The notes beneath the pieces were generated by a model. That model was not told the DNA's origin. It worked only from the letters and a program-made list of their open reading frames with translations, and did no database searches. This document shows, in pieces, positions 17,445 to 26,040 of a DNA stretch of 64,000 nt (position 1 is its first letter; each line of letters begins with the position of its first letter). Position numbers and translations under genes: made by a program. Origin of the DNA: Dongia_B soli (GTDB lineage Bacteria; Pseudomonadota; Alphaproteobacteria; Dongiales; Dongiaceae); assembly GCF_034044715.1 (NCBI RefSeq), contig NZ_JAXCLW010000002.1, forward strand, positions 806,001-870,000, in the 5' to 3' direction.

Positions 17445-18997
17445 TTTACTGTCCCCGAAACCATCGCCTTCTTGTTCTTCGCATGCAGCAATATCGTCGG
17501 TTCACGATAAGACAGCAGCCCTTTGGGACGCCAAAGCATGATCAGCACCATGCTGGCGCCGAAAGCCAGCATGCGGTACAGCGCCAATTCGCGCAGCGCC
17601 TCCGGCAAGCCGATCAGCAGGATGGCCGCCAACGCGACGCCGACCTGGCTGCCCATCCCACCCAGCACGACGATCGCCAGAATGACGGCCGATTCAATGA
17701 AGGTGAAACTTTCCGGGCTCACGAAGCCCTGGCGCGTGGCGAAGAAGGATCCAGCGAAACCGGCAAACATCGCACCAAGGGCGAAGGCGGTCAGTTTCGT
17801 ATTGGTCGGATTGATGCCTAAAGCCCGGCAGGCCGTTTCATCCTCGCGTAACGCCTCCCAGGCGCGGCCGATCGGCAGCTTGCGCAGCCGGATCGTGACG
17901 AAGTTGGTGATCAAGGCCAGGACGAGAATGACGTAATAAAGGAAATAGACCCGGTGTGCGCCGCTGAATTGCAGGCCAAAAAGATCGTGAAAAGCGGTCA
18001 CGCCTTCGGGAACTTTGCGTTCGAAGGGAAAGCCGAAGAAGGTGATCTTGCCGATGCTGCCAATGCCATTCGGACCGCCGGTAAAGACCTGCCAATTGAT
18101 CAGCACGATGCGGATCATCTCGCCGAAGCCCAGCGTCACGATGGCCAGATAATCACCACGTAGACGCAGCACCGGAAAACCCAAGGTGACGCCGAAGGCA
18201 GCAGCGAGGGCTCCGGCGATCGGCAGGCTTTCCCAGAAGCTGAGGCCGAGTTCCGTCGACAGCTTGGCGTAGGTATAGGCGCCGACCGCATAGAAGGCGA
18301 CATAGCCAAGATCTAGCAGACCGGCCAGACCCACGACGATATTGAGCCCCCATCCCAGCATGACATAGGTCAGAACCAGAATGAGGCTGTCGACCAATTG
18401 CCGGTCGCCCCAAGGCGTCCAGGGCAGAACGATCGCGATGGCGACCAAAGCGGGACCAAGCACGCCGGACAATCTTTTCGCGAAATTGGCGCGACGTGCT
18501 TCGGCAGCCTCGCGCGCCGGCAGGGTCTGTCTGCCCTCCCCGGCTGTCCGGATCGATTTGATAGCCGTGCCGCAGACCAGCAGCGCACCGAGGCCGAAGA
18601 TCACATTAACCATCGGTTCTTCAAAGGGCAGCGGCAGCGTCTTGTAGACGTCCAGCTCCATGACGCCGGTCGATCCAGCGCCGAAGAAATATAGGAAAGC
18701 CAATCCGCCGACAATCAGGGCCGGCCAGGATATCCCCTGCCGGTCGAGCGCCAGGAGGAACCGTCCGATCGGCACGATGGCCACGGCCCAAATGACATCG
18801 CTGAAGCGGGTAACGAAGGAAAGATACTGCCCTTGTATCGCTTGCGTCTGGAACCCCACCATCAGAATACCGAGCAGGAAGACCAGCACGGCTGTGAAAA
18901 TGGTTTCCTTGATGGCGACGAGCAGTGGCGATGGTGCGTTGCTGGTGACAGCTTCGCCGGGCAGCCGTTTTTCCATAGTTGTATCAGTCATAATCAC
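17441..18997 (-). CDS. livM: branched-chain amino acid ABC transporter permease LivM
   Basis: Inner-membrane permease of 518 residues, longer than a minimal LivM because of a hydrophilic N-terminus and three or four additional helices before the core. The core shows GLNIVVGLAGLLDLGYVAFYAVG, GFPVLRLRGDYLAIVTLGFG and, towards the end, RAWEALREDETACRALGINP (the coupling-helix EAA-like segment) and GGMGSQVGVALAAILLIGLP. It overlaps livH by 4 bp and livG by 4 bp. The extended LivM form is common in alphaproteobacterial liv operons. Confidence 0.95.
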   Translation of the reverse strand: MIMTDTTMEKRLPGEAVTSNAPSPLLVAIKETIFTAVLVFLLGILMVGFQTQAIQGQYLSFVTRFSDVIWAVAIVPIGRFLLALDRQGISWPALIVGGLAFLYFFGAGSTGVMELDVYKTLPLPFEEPMVNVIFGLGALLVCGTAIKSIRTAGEGRQTLPAREAAEARRANFAKRLSGVLGPALVAIAIVLPWTPWGDRQLVDSLILVLTYVMLGWGLNIVVGLAGLLDLGYVAFYAVGAYTYAKLSTELGLSFWESLPIAGALAAAFGVTLGFPVLRLRGDYLAIVTLGFGEMIRIVLINWQVFTGGPNGIGSIGKITFFGFPFERKVPEGVTAFHDLFGLQFSGAHRVYFLYYVILVLALITNFVTIRLRKLPIGRAWEALREDETACRALGINPTNTKLTAFALGAMFAGFAGSFFATRQGFVSPESFTFIESAVILAIVVLGGMGSQVGVALAAILLIGLPEALRELALYRMLAFGASMVLIMLWRPKGLLSYREPTILLHAKNKKAMVSGTVK

Positions 18998-19911
18998 ACC
19001 TTCTCCACTTCCGGCCGTCCAAGCAGACCGGTCGGACGGAAGATGAGAACCAGGACCAGGACACCGAAGGCGGCGACGTCTTTATACTCGGCGGAGAAAT
19101 AAGCCGACCAGATGGCCTCGATGAGGCCGATCAGGATGCCGCCCAGCATAGCGCCCGGCAGCGAGCCGATGCCGCCAAGGACGGCGGCGGTGAAAGCCTT
19201 GATCCCGGCAACGAAACCCATGAAGAAATCATTCACGCCGTAATAGAGCGTCACCATCATACCGGCGACGGCGGCCAGGGCGGCACCCATGATGAACGTC
19301 TGCGAGATCGTCAGATCAACGTTGACACCCAGGAGCGACGCCATCTTGCGATCCTGTTCGCAAGCCCGCTGCGCCCGGCCGAGCGATGTTTTCGCGATGA
19401 CATAGGCAAAGACGGCCATCAGGGCGACGGTGAGCAGGATGATGATGATCTGCAGATATCCCAACTGCACCACGAAACCGGTGTCGTTGCCGGTAAGTGC
19501 AAAGCCACCACGGATGACTGGCGCGACGGGTTTCGGCCGCGGGCCCTGGAGCAGTTGCACGTAATTCTGCAAAACGATTGACATGCCGATCGCGGAAATC
19601 AACGGCGCCAGGCGGGTCGATCCGCGTAACGGGCGATAGGCGATACGCTCCACTGTCCAGCCATAGGCGGCGGTGAGTACCAAAGCGACAATCAACATGA
19701 GCGCAAGCTGAAGCGGGACCCAACTGATGCCGAGGGCGCCGACGATCATCAAAGCGATCATGGCCTGAAAGGCGCCGACCATATAGATGTCGCCATGCGC
19801 AAAATTGATCATGCCGATGATGCCATAGACCATCGTATACCCGATCGCGATCAGCCCATAGATGGCGCCGAGCGTCAGCCCGTTGATCAATTGCTGTAGC
19901 AAATATTCCAT
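18994..19911 (-). CDS. livH: branched-chain amino acid ABC transporter permease LivH
   Basis: Inner-membrane permease of 305 residues with the typical start MEYLLQQLINGLTLGAIYGL and GYTMVYGIIGMINFAHGDIY, the coupling segment RAQRACEQDRKMASLLGVN, and the conserved end GIKAFTAAVLGGIGSLPGAM. It is the first gene of liv system 1, and its promoter must lie in the 317-bp gap upstream. It overlaps livM by 4 bp. Confidence 0.95.
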   Translation of the reverse strand: MEYLLQQLINGLTLGAIYGLIAIGYTMVYGIIGMINFAHGDIYMVGAFQAMIALMIVGALGISWVPLQLALMLIVALVLTAAYGWTVERIAYRPLRGSTRLAPLISAIGMSIVLQNYVQLLQGPRPKPVAPVIRGGFALTGNDTGFVVQLGYLQIIIILLTVALMAVFAYVIAKTSLGRAQRACEQDRKMASLLGVNVDLTISQTFIMGAALAAVAGMMVTLYYGVNDFFMGFVAGIKAFTAAVLGGIGSLPGAMLGGILIGLIEAIWSAYFSAEYKDVAAFGVLVLVLIFRPTGLLGRPEVEKV

Positions 19912-20228
19912 TGGTCTCCAGACTCCCTCGTGCCGGCCCGGCGCCGAGCATCATTTACCGGCGCATTTGGACGCAAAAAATCTTCGCCGCTCGTCAAGCG
20001 AGCGATCGTCTTCCTGCGTCTGTGGCAGATCTTACACGTAATAAGCCCCCTGTTTGGCTGAACCGGTCTTCATGCCGGCCTCCGAACAGATTTTGTCATT
20101 TTATTGCGTGGACCGTAGCGCAAAGGCGGAAGAGTCGACAAGAGATTTTGCGCAGCCGAACCTGTAATTTCGTTTTCTACCAGTGATGCGAGCGTTTCCT
20201 GGACGGGATTCGAGTGCCGAAACCGAGA
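19912..20228. other. intergenic region upstream of liv system 1
   Basis: A 317-bp stretch between livH and the small conserved gene at 20229. No supported gene. It must hold the livH promoter on the minus strand. A short inverted repeat (CGCTCG, five-base loop, CGAGCG) lies near 20002-20018, and a locally AT-richer part lies around 20090-20110. I cannot assign promoter hexamers with confidence. Confidence 0.5.
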
Positions 20229-20450
20229 TTACCATCCGCCACGGGAACTTGAGGGACCGCCTTTCCCGCCTGCCTTTTTCGCCAGAACATATTCCAGTTT
20301 ACGGATCGCGGCCTGCGCAAGATGCTGGCGCGTCAAGGCCGGAGCTCCGATAATAGCCACCTCCGTTAAGGTTTTCGGGTCCATCGCGGTGACCTTGATA
20401 CTGTTTCCAATTTGGTAAAATTCGATGATATAGCCATCCGGCTGCGTCAT
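20229..20450 (-). CDS. small conserved protein (DUF6898-like)
   Basis: A 73-residue protein starting MTQPDGYIIEFYQIGNSIKV, continuing TAMDPKTLTEVAIIGAP and ending in an Ala/Leu helix with KLEYVLAKK and a basic Gly/Ser tail. The ATG at 20450 has GGAGA about 10 bp upstream and is preferred over an in-frame start 54 bp earlier. I recall similar small alphaproteobacterial proteins under DUF6898, but that is from memory. No catalytic motif or membrane segment is visible and the function is unknown. It is divergent from gcdH. Confidence 0.65.
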   Translation of the reverse strand: MTQPDGYIIEFYQIGNSIKVTAMDPKTLTEVAIIGAPALTRQHLAQAAIRKLEYVLAKKAGGKGGPSSSRGGW

Positions 20451-20582
20451 AGGGCTATGTCTCCGGGCCACTGCCAAGGTCGGAAATGGCATGATATATG
20501 CCAAGCGGCATTATTAGGTAACGAGCTGTGTTTACAGTGAATGAACGCAGCTACAGCACAATTCAAGGCAAAGGAAGAGATA

Positions 20583-21773
20583 ATGAGTAGTTCCGCCAAG
20601 CCCGAATTTCAGTGGGAAGACGCCCTTCTGCTCGAAGATCAATTGAGCGAGGAAGAGCGCCTGGTGCGCGATACGGCGCGGAATTACTGCCAGGACAAGC
20701 TGATGCCGCGGGTCAAGGAAGCCAACCGGCATGAGCGGTTCGACCGCGAAATCATGAATGAACTGGGCGAATTGGGCCTGCTCGGCTCGACCATCGACGG
20801 CTATGGCTGCGCCGGCACCAATTATGTCGCCTATGGCCTGATCGCCCGTGAGGTCGAACGGGTCGATTCAGGCTACCGCTCCGCCATGTCGGTGCAGTCC
20901 AGCCTGGTCATGCATCCGATCCATGCCTACGGCACCGAAGAACAGCGCCAGAAATTCCTACCGCGTCTGGCCACCGGCGAGATCGTCGGCTGCTTCGGCC
21001 TGACCGAGCCCGATCATGGTTCCGATCCCGGCGGCATGAAGACCCGCGCGAAGAAGGTCGATGGCGGCTATATCCTCAAGGGCGCCAAGATGTGGATTAC
21101 CAATTCGCCGATCGCCGATGTCGCGGTGGTCTGGGCGAAGACGGAAGACGATGTGATCCGCGGCTTCATCGTCGAGCGTGGCATGAAAGGTTTCTCCACC
21201 CCGAAGATCGAAGGCAAGTTCAGCCTGCGCGCCTCGATCACCGGCGAAATCGTGCTGGAAGATGTGTTCGTGCCGGATGAAAACTATCTGCCGAATGCCC
21301 GCGGGCTGGCCGGCCCGTTCGGCTGTCTCAACAATGCGCGTTACGGCATTTCCTGGGGCGCGCTCGGCGCCGCCGAATTCTGCTGGCATGCAGCGCGGCA
21401 ATATACGCTCGATCGCAAGCAGTTCGGCCGCCCCCTCGCCGCCAATCAGCTCATCCAGAAGAAGCTTGCCGATATGCAGACCGAAATCACGCTCGGCCTC
21501 CAGGCCTGCCTGCGGCTGGGCCGGCTGAAGGATGAGGGCCGCGCTGCGCCGGAAGCGATCTCCATGCTGAAACGCAATTCCTGCGGCAAGGCGCTGGACA
21601 TCGCCCGGACCGCCCGCGACATGCATGGCGGCAATGGCGTCTCCGACGAATATCACGTGATCCGCCATGTCATGAATTTGGAAGCGGTGAACACCTATGA
21701 AGGCACCCACGACATTCACGCCTTGATTCTGGGCCGTGCCCAGACCGGCTTGCAGGCCTTCACCGGGGCCTGA
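20583..21773 (+). CDS. gcdH: glutaryl-CoA dehydrogenase
   Basis: FAD enzyme that oxidises and decarboxylates glutaryl-CoA to crotonyl-CoA in lysine and tryptophan breakdown. The 396-residue protein has the acyl-CoA dehydrogenase fold with GCFGLTEPDHGSDPGGMKTR, KMWITNSPIADVAVVWAK, ARQYTLDRKQFGRPLAANQL and the catalytic Glu373 in NTYEGTHDIHALILGRA. The sequence RYGISWGALGAAEFCWHAAR is typical of GcdH. The ATG at 20583 follows AAGGAAGAGA closely; an upstream in-frame start at 20541 lacks this. The gene is single and ends at a terminator. Confidence 0.94.
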   Translation: MSSSAKPEFQWEDALLLEDQLSEEERLVRDTARNYCQDKLMPRVKEANRHERFDREIMNELGELGLLGSTIDGYGCAGTNYVAYGLIAREVERVDSGYRSAMSVQSSLVMHPIHAYGTEEQRQKFLPRLATGEIVGCFGLTEPDHGSDPGGMKTRAKKVDGGYILKGAKMWITNSPIADVAVVWAKTEDDVIRGFIVERGMKGFSTPKIEGKFSLRASITGEIVLEDVFVPDENYLPNARGLAGPFGCLNNARYGISWGALGAAEFCWHAARQYTLDRKQFGRPLAANQLIQKKLADMQTEITLGLQACLRLGRLKDEGRAAPEAISMLKRNSCGKALDIARTARDMHGGNGVSDEYHVIRHVMNLEAVNTYEGTHDIHALILGRAQTGLQAFTGA

Positions 21774-21792
21774 GAAAAGCACCTGGAGAATG

Positions 21793-21818
21793 AGGGCCGC
21801 CCGCAAGGCGGCCCTTTT
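21793..21818 (+). terminator. rho-independent terminator of gcdH
   Basis: A 9-bp perfect stem (AGGGCCGCC at 21793-21801 with its complement at 21807-21815), a five-base loop and four T. It lies between gcdH and the convergent cytidylyltransferase gene. Confidence 0.88.
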
Positions 21819-22507
21819 CATTTGGCGAATGACGTTTGGGCGACAGCTCTCGCCAAGGTGAGATCGTCTTCCGTGTCGATATCGATCGCCGCCCGCCACG
21901 ACAGTTCGAAGAAGCGATGGCCTGGGCCGTAAAAGGTGGCTGCCTTCTTCAGAGGTTCCGACCGAGCAATCCAGATTGCGCCCGTTGGGCAATACAACTT
22001 CGGCAGATCTTGGGAGCGGCTTTTGAAAGCTTCGGGGAATAGGGCCGAGGGATTGCCTTCGCTATCGAGTGTTACGGCCCAGAACGGATTGGCCAAACTG
22101 TATTGGAAGCAACTAAGCTGGAAATCGGCCTGGCGGGCGTCGAAGTGATTCTTGGCGGCCAGGATGTCTGACGCCGTGCGAAGCGGGCAGTTCGGCATCA
22201 GCTGCATGACGATGTCGTAGCTTGCTCTGCACCTCTCCGCGAGCTGGTCGAGCGCATCGAGCGTTGCCAGGGAAACTGGCGATATATCGTCGGCCGACGC
22301 CCGGCGCAGGAACGGAACCTGCGCCCCGTAGTGCCGGGATATATCGGCAATGTCCTCGTCATCCGTGCTGACTAGGACCATGTCAAAAATGTCAGATTGC
22401 AGCGCAGCTTCGATGGTCCAGGCTATGAGCGGCTTGCCACAGAAATCGACAATGTTTTTCCGGGGGATGCGTTTAGATCCGCCTCGTGCCGGAATGACGG
22501 CGATCAT
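21818..22507 (-). CDS. CMP-nonulosonic acid synthetase-like cytidylyltransferase (PseF/LegF/NeuA family)
   Basis: Activates a sugar acid with CTP for transfer to a surface glycan or flagellin. The protein of about 229 residues opens MIAVIPARGGSKRIPRKNI, the CTP-binding motif of the family, followed by FCGKPLIAWTIEAA, DMVLVSTDDEDIADI, MQLMPNCPLRTASDI and the C-terminal DIDTEDDL metal-binding segment. Family members act on sialic, pseudaminic or legionaminic acid; the sequence does not tell which. The ATG at 22507 lies 8 bp after the SDR stop; in-frame ATGs at 22522 and 22531 are alternatives. No NeuB-type synthase gene is nearby. Confidence 0.82.
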   Translation of the reverse strand: MIAVIPARGGSKRIPRKNIVDFCGKPLIAWTIEAALQSDIFDMVLVSTDDEDIADISRHYGAQVPFLRRASADDISPVSLATLDALDQLAERCRASYDIVMQLMPNCPLRTASDILAAKNHFDARQADFQLSCFQYSLANPFWAVTLDSEGNPSALFPEAFKSRSQDLPKLYCPTGAIWIARSEPLKKAATFYGPGHRFFELSWRAAIDIDTEDDLTLARAVAQTSFAK

Positions 22508-22515
22508 TCCTGACG

Positions 22516-23283
22516 CTACCATACGGACCATCCGCCATCGACGACGATATTCTGGCCGGTAATGCTCTCGGCGCTTTCTGACATCAGGAATAGGACACTG
22601 CCCATCACTTCATCGTCCCGCAGCATTCGGCCCGTCGGACATAAGACGCCATAGCGGGCCTGGAAACCTGCATCGACCCGCCCTTCCACGCCGCCATAGG
22701 AAACGGCGTTGACAGCGATTTGCCGCTTGGCAAGTCGCACGGCCATCTCCTTGGTCAAATGCAACAACGCGGCCTTAGCAACGCCGTAATGTATCGGCGC
22801 ACGCTGCTCTTCCTTTTCGTAAAGGGCCTCATTCGTCGCAACAATCCCATAGATCGAACTGATATTGACAATCCGGCGCAGCTTGCCATTGGGCAGGTTT
22901 GCTAATCGCCAGCCGAGGTCATGGGCTGCGACAACCGCCAGGTTGAACTCGTTCAGCCACTGGTCTTGGGTCGGCGTGTCCCTGCCCTTTAATGCCAGAT
23001 TGGCTTGATCGCGCGCATTGTTGATCACGCCGTGGATTTCGGCCGCCTTATCGCCAAGACTCTGGACGAGTTTGCTAGCTGCGTCCGGCACACAGAGATC
23101 GACGCCGATTGGGTGCAAACGATCGCCCGCCTTTAGCGGCTCAAAATGCCGTAGGACCTCGTCTGCCGAGTTGCGCGATCGGGTGGTAAAGATGACCCGG
23201 TCACCATTTTCAAGAAAACCTTCGATCAATTTGCGGCCGATCTTGCCGCTGCCGCCGGTGAGGAGGATCGTGCGCATCGTCAC
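22516..23283 (-). CDS. SDR family oxidoreductase (PtmA-like)
   Basis: Classical short-chain dehydrogenase of 255 residues with a Rossmann fold. It has the cofactor loop TGGSGKIG (9-16), VINNAR in place of the usual NNAG, the catalytic serine region VNISSIYG (140-147), the YxxxK pair Tyr166 and Lys170 in IHYGVAKAAL, and a C-terminal GQNIVVDGGWSVW. Its partner, a CMP-sugar-acid synthetase, recalls the ptmA-ptmB flagellin modification genes of Campylobacter, so a sugar-nucleotide role is inferred. A GTG start at 23283 overlaps the upstream stop by 4 bp; an ATG at 23277 is the alternative. Confidence 0.8.
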   Translation of the reverse strand: MTMRTILLTGGSGKIGRKLIEGFLENGDRVIFTTRSRNSADEVLRHFEPLKAGDRLHPIGVDLCVPDAASKLVQSLGDKAAEIHGVINNARDQANLALKGRDTPTQDQWLNEFNLAVVAAHDLGWRLANLPNGKLRRIVNISSIYGIVATNEALYEKEEQRAPIHYGVAKAALLHLTKEMAVRLAKRQIAVNAVSYGGVEGRVDAGFQARYGVLCPTGRMLRDDEVMGSVLFLMSESAESITGQNIVVDGGWSVW

Positions 23284-24191
23284 TGCCGTACTGCCTTATC
23301 CATTTCTTGTGAACCGCATTCGATCAATTCGGTGACCAATGACTGGCGCTTCAAATCGAACATGCGCTGCCGGTTCTGAACGCCCGTGCAGAAACGCTGC
23401 AAGCTGGTCTTAAAAGCATTGAAGCTATCGGCAAATACACGCTGCTCATGACCGTCGGTACCGAAGATATCGAAGGTTATTTTCGCCGGCAAAGAACCAG
23501 TCACCGTGAAGGTTGCGGATTTTCCGTTTTCCCATCGTGCCACCAGGATGACCGCTTCGCCGCTTCTCATTACTTCCGTCTGGACGGGTGAGGAATTGAG
23601 ATCGAGATAAGCGAGCACCGGTTCGATGATGTGCACCGCGTACGTGTTCCAGTATTTCGGTGTGACCGCGTGAACGTGACGAATCTCACCCAGTTGCTCC
23701 TGCGTCGCTGAATCCAGCATGAGTTCCACCGCATGGGTAAGCGGGGTTCCAGTATAGATCTGACCGGGGAAGCGCTCCTCAGCGAAAATCCGCCGTTCCG
23801 TTTGTCGATCGAGAGCGAGAGGCTTGTCTATATAAACCGGCATGCCGGCGCGCAGGAAGGGCACCGCCATTTCTTCGTGGTGTTCGGCATCATCCCGGGC
23901 GAGCAGGACGCCATCTACCTTGCCGATTAAGTCCGAAAAGTTGTCCACGACATGGGCGATCCGGCTGGCTTGGGCAATATGCCGCGAATTCTCCGGATCC
24001 TGAGTCCAGATATGGGTTACCTGCCCATTCGCTAGGCGATCCTCCGGGAATCTTTGTTTTGCGAGATATGCTGGAATGACTGGGTACGGGCATTCGGCCA
24101 TGGCGTCCGGTTCGTATCCATTGAAGATCGCCGACCAGGAGTAAGGGTGACCATTGCCGGGGCTGGAGCCAATGATACCGAGTTTCAACAT
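23280..24191 (-). CDS. Gfo/Idh/MocA-family oxidoreductase
   Basis: NAD(P)-dependent dehydrogenase of 303 residues. The N-terminal Rossmann domain starts MLKLGIIGSSPGNGHPYSW, which is unusual in lacking a strict GxGxxG. Motifs include DGVLLARDDAEHHEEMAVPF and GMPVYIDKPLA, the latter equivalent to the family EKP. The C-terminal half is the beta-sheet substrate domain. It likely oxidises or reduces a sugar nucleotide or sugar acid in the surface-glycan locus. It is the first gene of a three-gene minus-strand run and is divergent from the fusion gene at 24372. The ATG at 24191 is preferred over a TTG at 24230. Confidence 0.78.
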   Translation of the reverse strand: MLKLGIIGSSPGNGHPYSWSAIFNGYEPDAMAECPYPVIPAYLAKQRFPEDRLANGQVTHIWTQDPENSRHIAQASRIAHVVDNFSDLIGKVDGVLLARDDAEHHEEMAVPFLRAGMPVYIDKPLALDRQTERRIFAEERFPGQIYTGTPLTHAVELMLDSATQEQLGEIRHVHAVTPKYWNTYAVHIIEPVLAYLDLNSSPVQTEVMRSGEAVILVARWENGKSATFTVTGSLPAKITFDIFGTDGHEQRVFADSFNAFKTSLQRFCTGVQNRQRMFDLKRQSLVTELIECGSQEMDKAVRQ

Positions 24192-24371
24192 ATGCGAACT
24201 CGCAGATCTTTTGCGTGGTAACTCAGTCAAGACAGATGTTTATCCACTATATCTACAAGCTTTGTTAAACTAAAGTATGCCTTGGTGTCTCCGAGAGAGA
24301 GAGTAATGGGAGGCGTAAGACCGCCATAACGCGACTTTCTCGGGTCTGGCATAAGGGGCGATACCTGGATT

Positions 24372-26012
24372 ATGCGAATTATTATCCAAGCAAGAACGTC
24401 TTCCGGTAGGCTTCCCGGCAAGTCGATGCTGCCGATACAGGGCAGTCCCATTGTGGCGCTCGCGGCTCATCGAGCGGCCCGGAATGGCGCAGATGTAGTC
24501 GTTGCTACCTCGAGCGACCCGACCGACGACGCGCTCGCGAATTTCATTTATTCATTGGGTCTGCATGTTATTCGCGGTCCCCTCGATAACGTTTTTGCTC
24601 GGTTCCTGGAGGCGACCGCAGATCTGGACGATAGCGCGATTGTGGTCAGGTTTACGGCCAACAATGTCATTCCGGATGCGGACTTCGCACATTTGCTGGC
24701 AGCTAGGCTGCATGAGGATCCGGAGTTGGAAATCTTCGGCACCCGGTGGCCGGAAAGTGGCCTCCCTTATGGCATCTTCGGCGAAGCCTTTCGCGTAAGT
24801 GCCCTGCGTAAGGCAGCCAAGGCGCAACTGACGACCTACGAGACGACGCATGTCACGCCTTGGCTCTGGCGTCATTGCAAATCCGCCCTGTATCAGCATC
24901 CGCATGTCGACCGTGCCCTGATGCAAACCCGGTGTGCGATCGACAATTTCGGCGATTACCAGCGAATCCAGGAACTGTTCACGAAGACCGATGCCGTGCA
25001 GATCAGTTGGCTGCAATTGCTGGATCGGGTGAAGCTGAACCACGACGTCACGCCGGTTATCGTGACGCGCCGGTCAATCGGCGGGAATGCAAAGCCCAAT
25101 TTCGTTCTTGGTACCGCCCAACTTGGCATGGCTTACGGAACGCTGCGCCGAACGACGATGCCGGAGCAGGACGAAGCGATCACCTTGGTGCGGGAAGCAA
25201 TACGGAAGGGCATTGTCTACATCGATACGGCCCGGGCTTATGAATTAAGCGAGGACCGTATCGGGAATGCTCTGGCGGGTGAATGGTCGGAATGTGCCAT
25301 CATCATCACAAAACTCGACCCCTTGTCATTCGTTCCTGCAGATGCGCCCGAATGGGCGGTTCGTGCGGCCGTTCAGGCCAGCATATACGCCTCGTGCCGG
25401 TCACTTCGGATAAAAGCCCTTCCGGTCGTGCTGTTGCACCGGGCATCGCATCGTTCCGCGTGGCGGGACGGCGCCTGGCGCGCCTTGCTTGATCTGCGAA
25501 ACCAGGGCGTCATCGGGAAATTGGGAGCTTCCGTTCAAAACCCTGGCGAGCTGCTGACGCTCATCCGTGATCCGGACGTCGAATATGTCCAGATCCCCTT
25601 CAACATTCTGGATTACCGATGGCATCAAGCGAACATACCGGCCATCTTGTCCGATCGATCGGACATCATTGTGCATGCGCGCAGTTGCTTTCTGCAAGGA
25701 ACGCTGCTGCAAACGGATGCTGACCACTGGCCGTGCGCGCGCGATTTTGGCCCCAGGGAAAGTATCACTTGGTTGGCGCAAACCGCGAAATCGCTGGGAC
25801 AGCAATGCGTCGCGGATCTTTGCATGGCTTTTGTCAGAAGCCAGCCCTGGATCGACGGCCTGGTAGTCGGTTTGGAGAGCGCATCCCAGCTTCAGGACAA
25901 TCTGCAATTCTTTGGCAAGCCTGAGCTGACGGCCGAGCAATTGCAGCAGATTATCCAGGACCGTCCGATGATTCCGGAATGGGTGCTGGATCCGGCACAG
26001 TGGCGCGATTAG
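24372..26012 (+). CDS. fusion of SpsF-like cytidylyltransferase and aldo/keto reductase
   Basis: Two enzymes in one 546-residue chain. Residues 1 to about 235 resemble SpsF-type cytidylyl/glycosyltransferases: MRIIIQARTSSGRLPGKSML, ADVVVATSSDPTDDALANF, GPLDNVFARF and VVRFTANNVIPDADF. Residues about 243-530 form an aldo/keto reductase with FVLGTAQLGMAYG and the catalytic tetrad Asp285, Tyr290 (IDTARAYELSEDRIG), Lys314 (IITKLDP) and His356 (VVLLHRASH). Both halves look intact. It probably makes or tailors an activated sugar for the adjacent glycan genes. It is divergent from the Gfo/Idh gene across a 180-bp gap. Base composition is lower in GC than in the flanking housekeeping genes. Confidence 0.85.
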   Translation: MRIIIQARTSSGRLPGKSMLPIQGSPIVALAAHRAARNGADVVVATSSDPTDDALANFIYSLGLHVIRGPLDNVFARFLEATADLDDSAIVVRFTANNVIPDADFAHLLAARLHEDPELEIFGTRWPESGLPYGIFGEAFRVSALRKAAKAQLTTYETTHVTPWLWRHCKSALYQHPHVDRALMQTRCAIDNFGDYQRIQELFTKTDAVQISWLQLLDRVKLNHDVTPVIVTRRSIGGNAKPNFVLGTAQLGMAYGTLRRTTMPEQDEAITLVREAIRKGIVYIDTARAYELSEDRIGNALAGEWSECAIIITKLDPLSFVPADAPEWAVRAAVQASIYASCRSLRIKALPVVLLHRASHRSAWRDGAWRALLDLRNQGVIGKLGASVQNPGELLTLIRDPDVEYVQIPFNILDYRWHQANIPAILSDRSDIIVHARSCFLQGTLLQTDADHWPCARDFGPRESITWLAQTAKSLGQQCVADLCMAFVRSQPWIDGLVVGLESASQLQDNLQFFGKPELTAEQLQQIIQDRPMIPEWVLDPAQWRD

Positions 26013-26040
26013 GCGCTGCGGCTCAATCGCTTTTCGATCT

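Noticed and set aside
20958..21992. 344-codon open frame opposite gcdH
   Set aside because: It crosses the gcdH terminator and lies antisense to a complete gcdH with catalytic residues.
24192..24371. Sigma-54 promoter upstream of the fusion gene
   Set aside because: A TGGCAT is present but the matching TTGC element is not at the required spacing.
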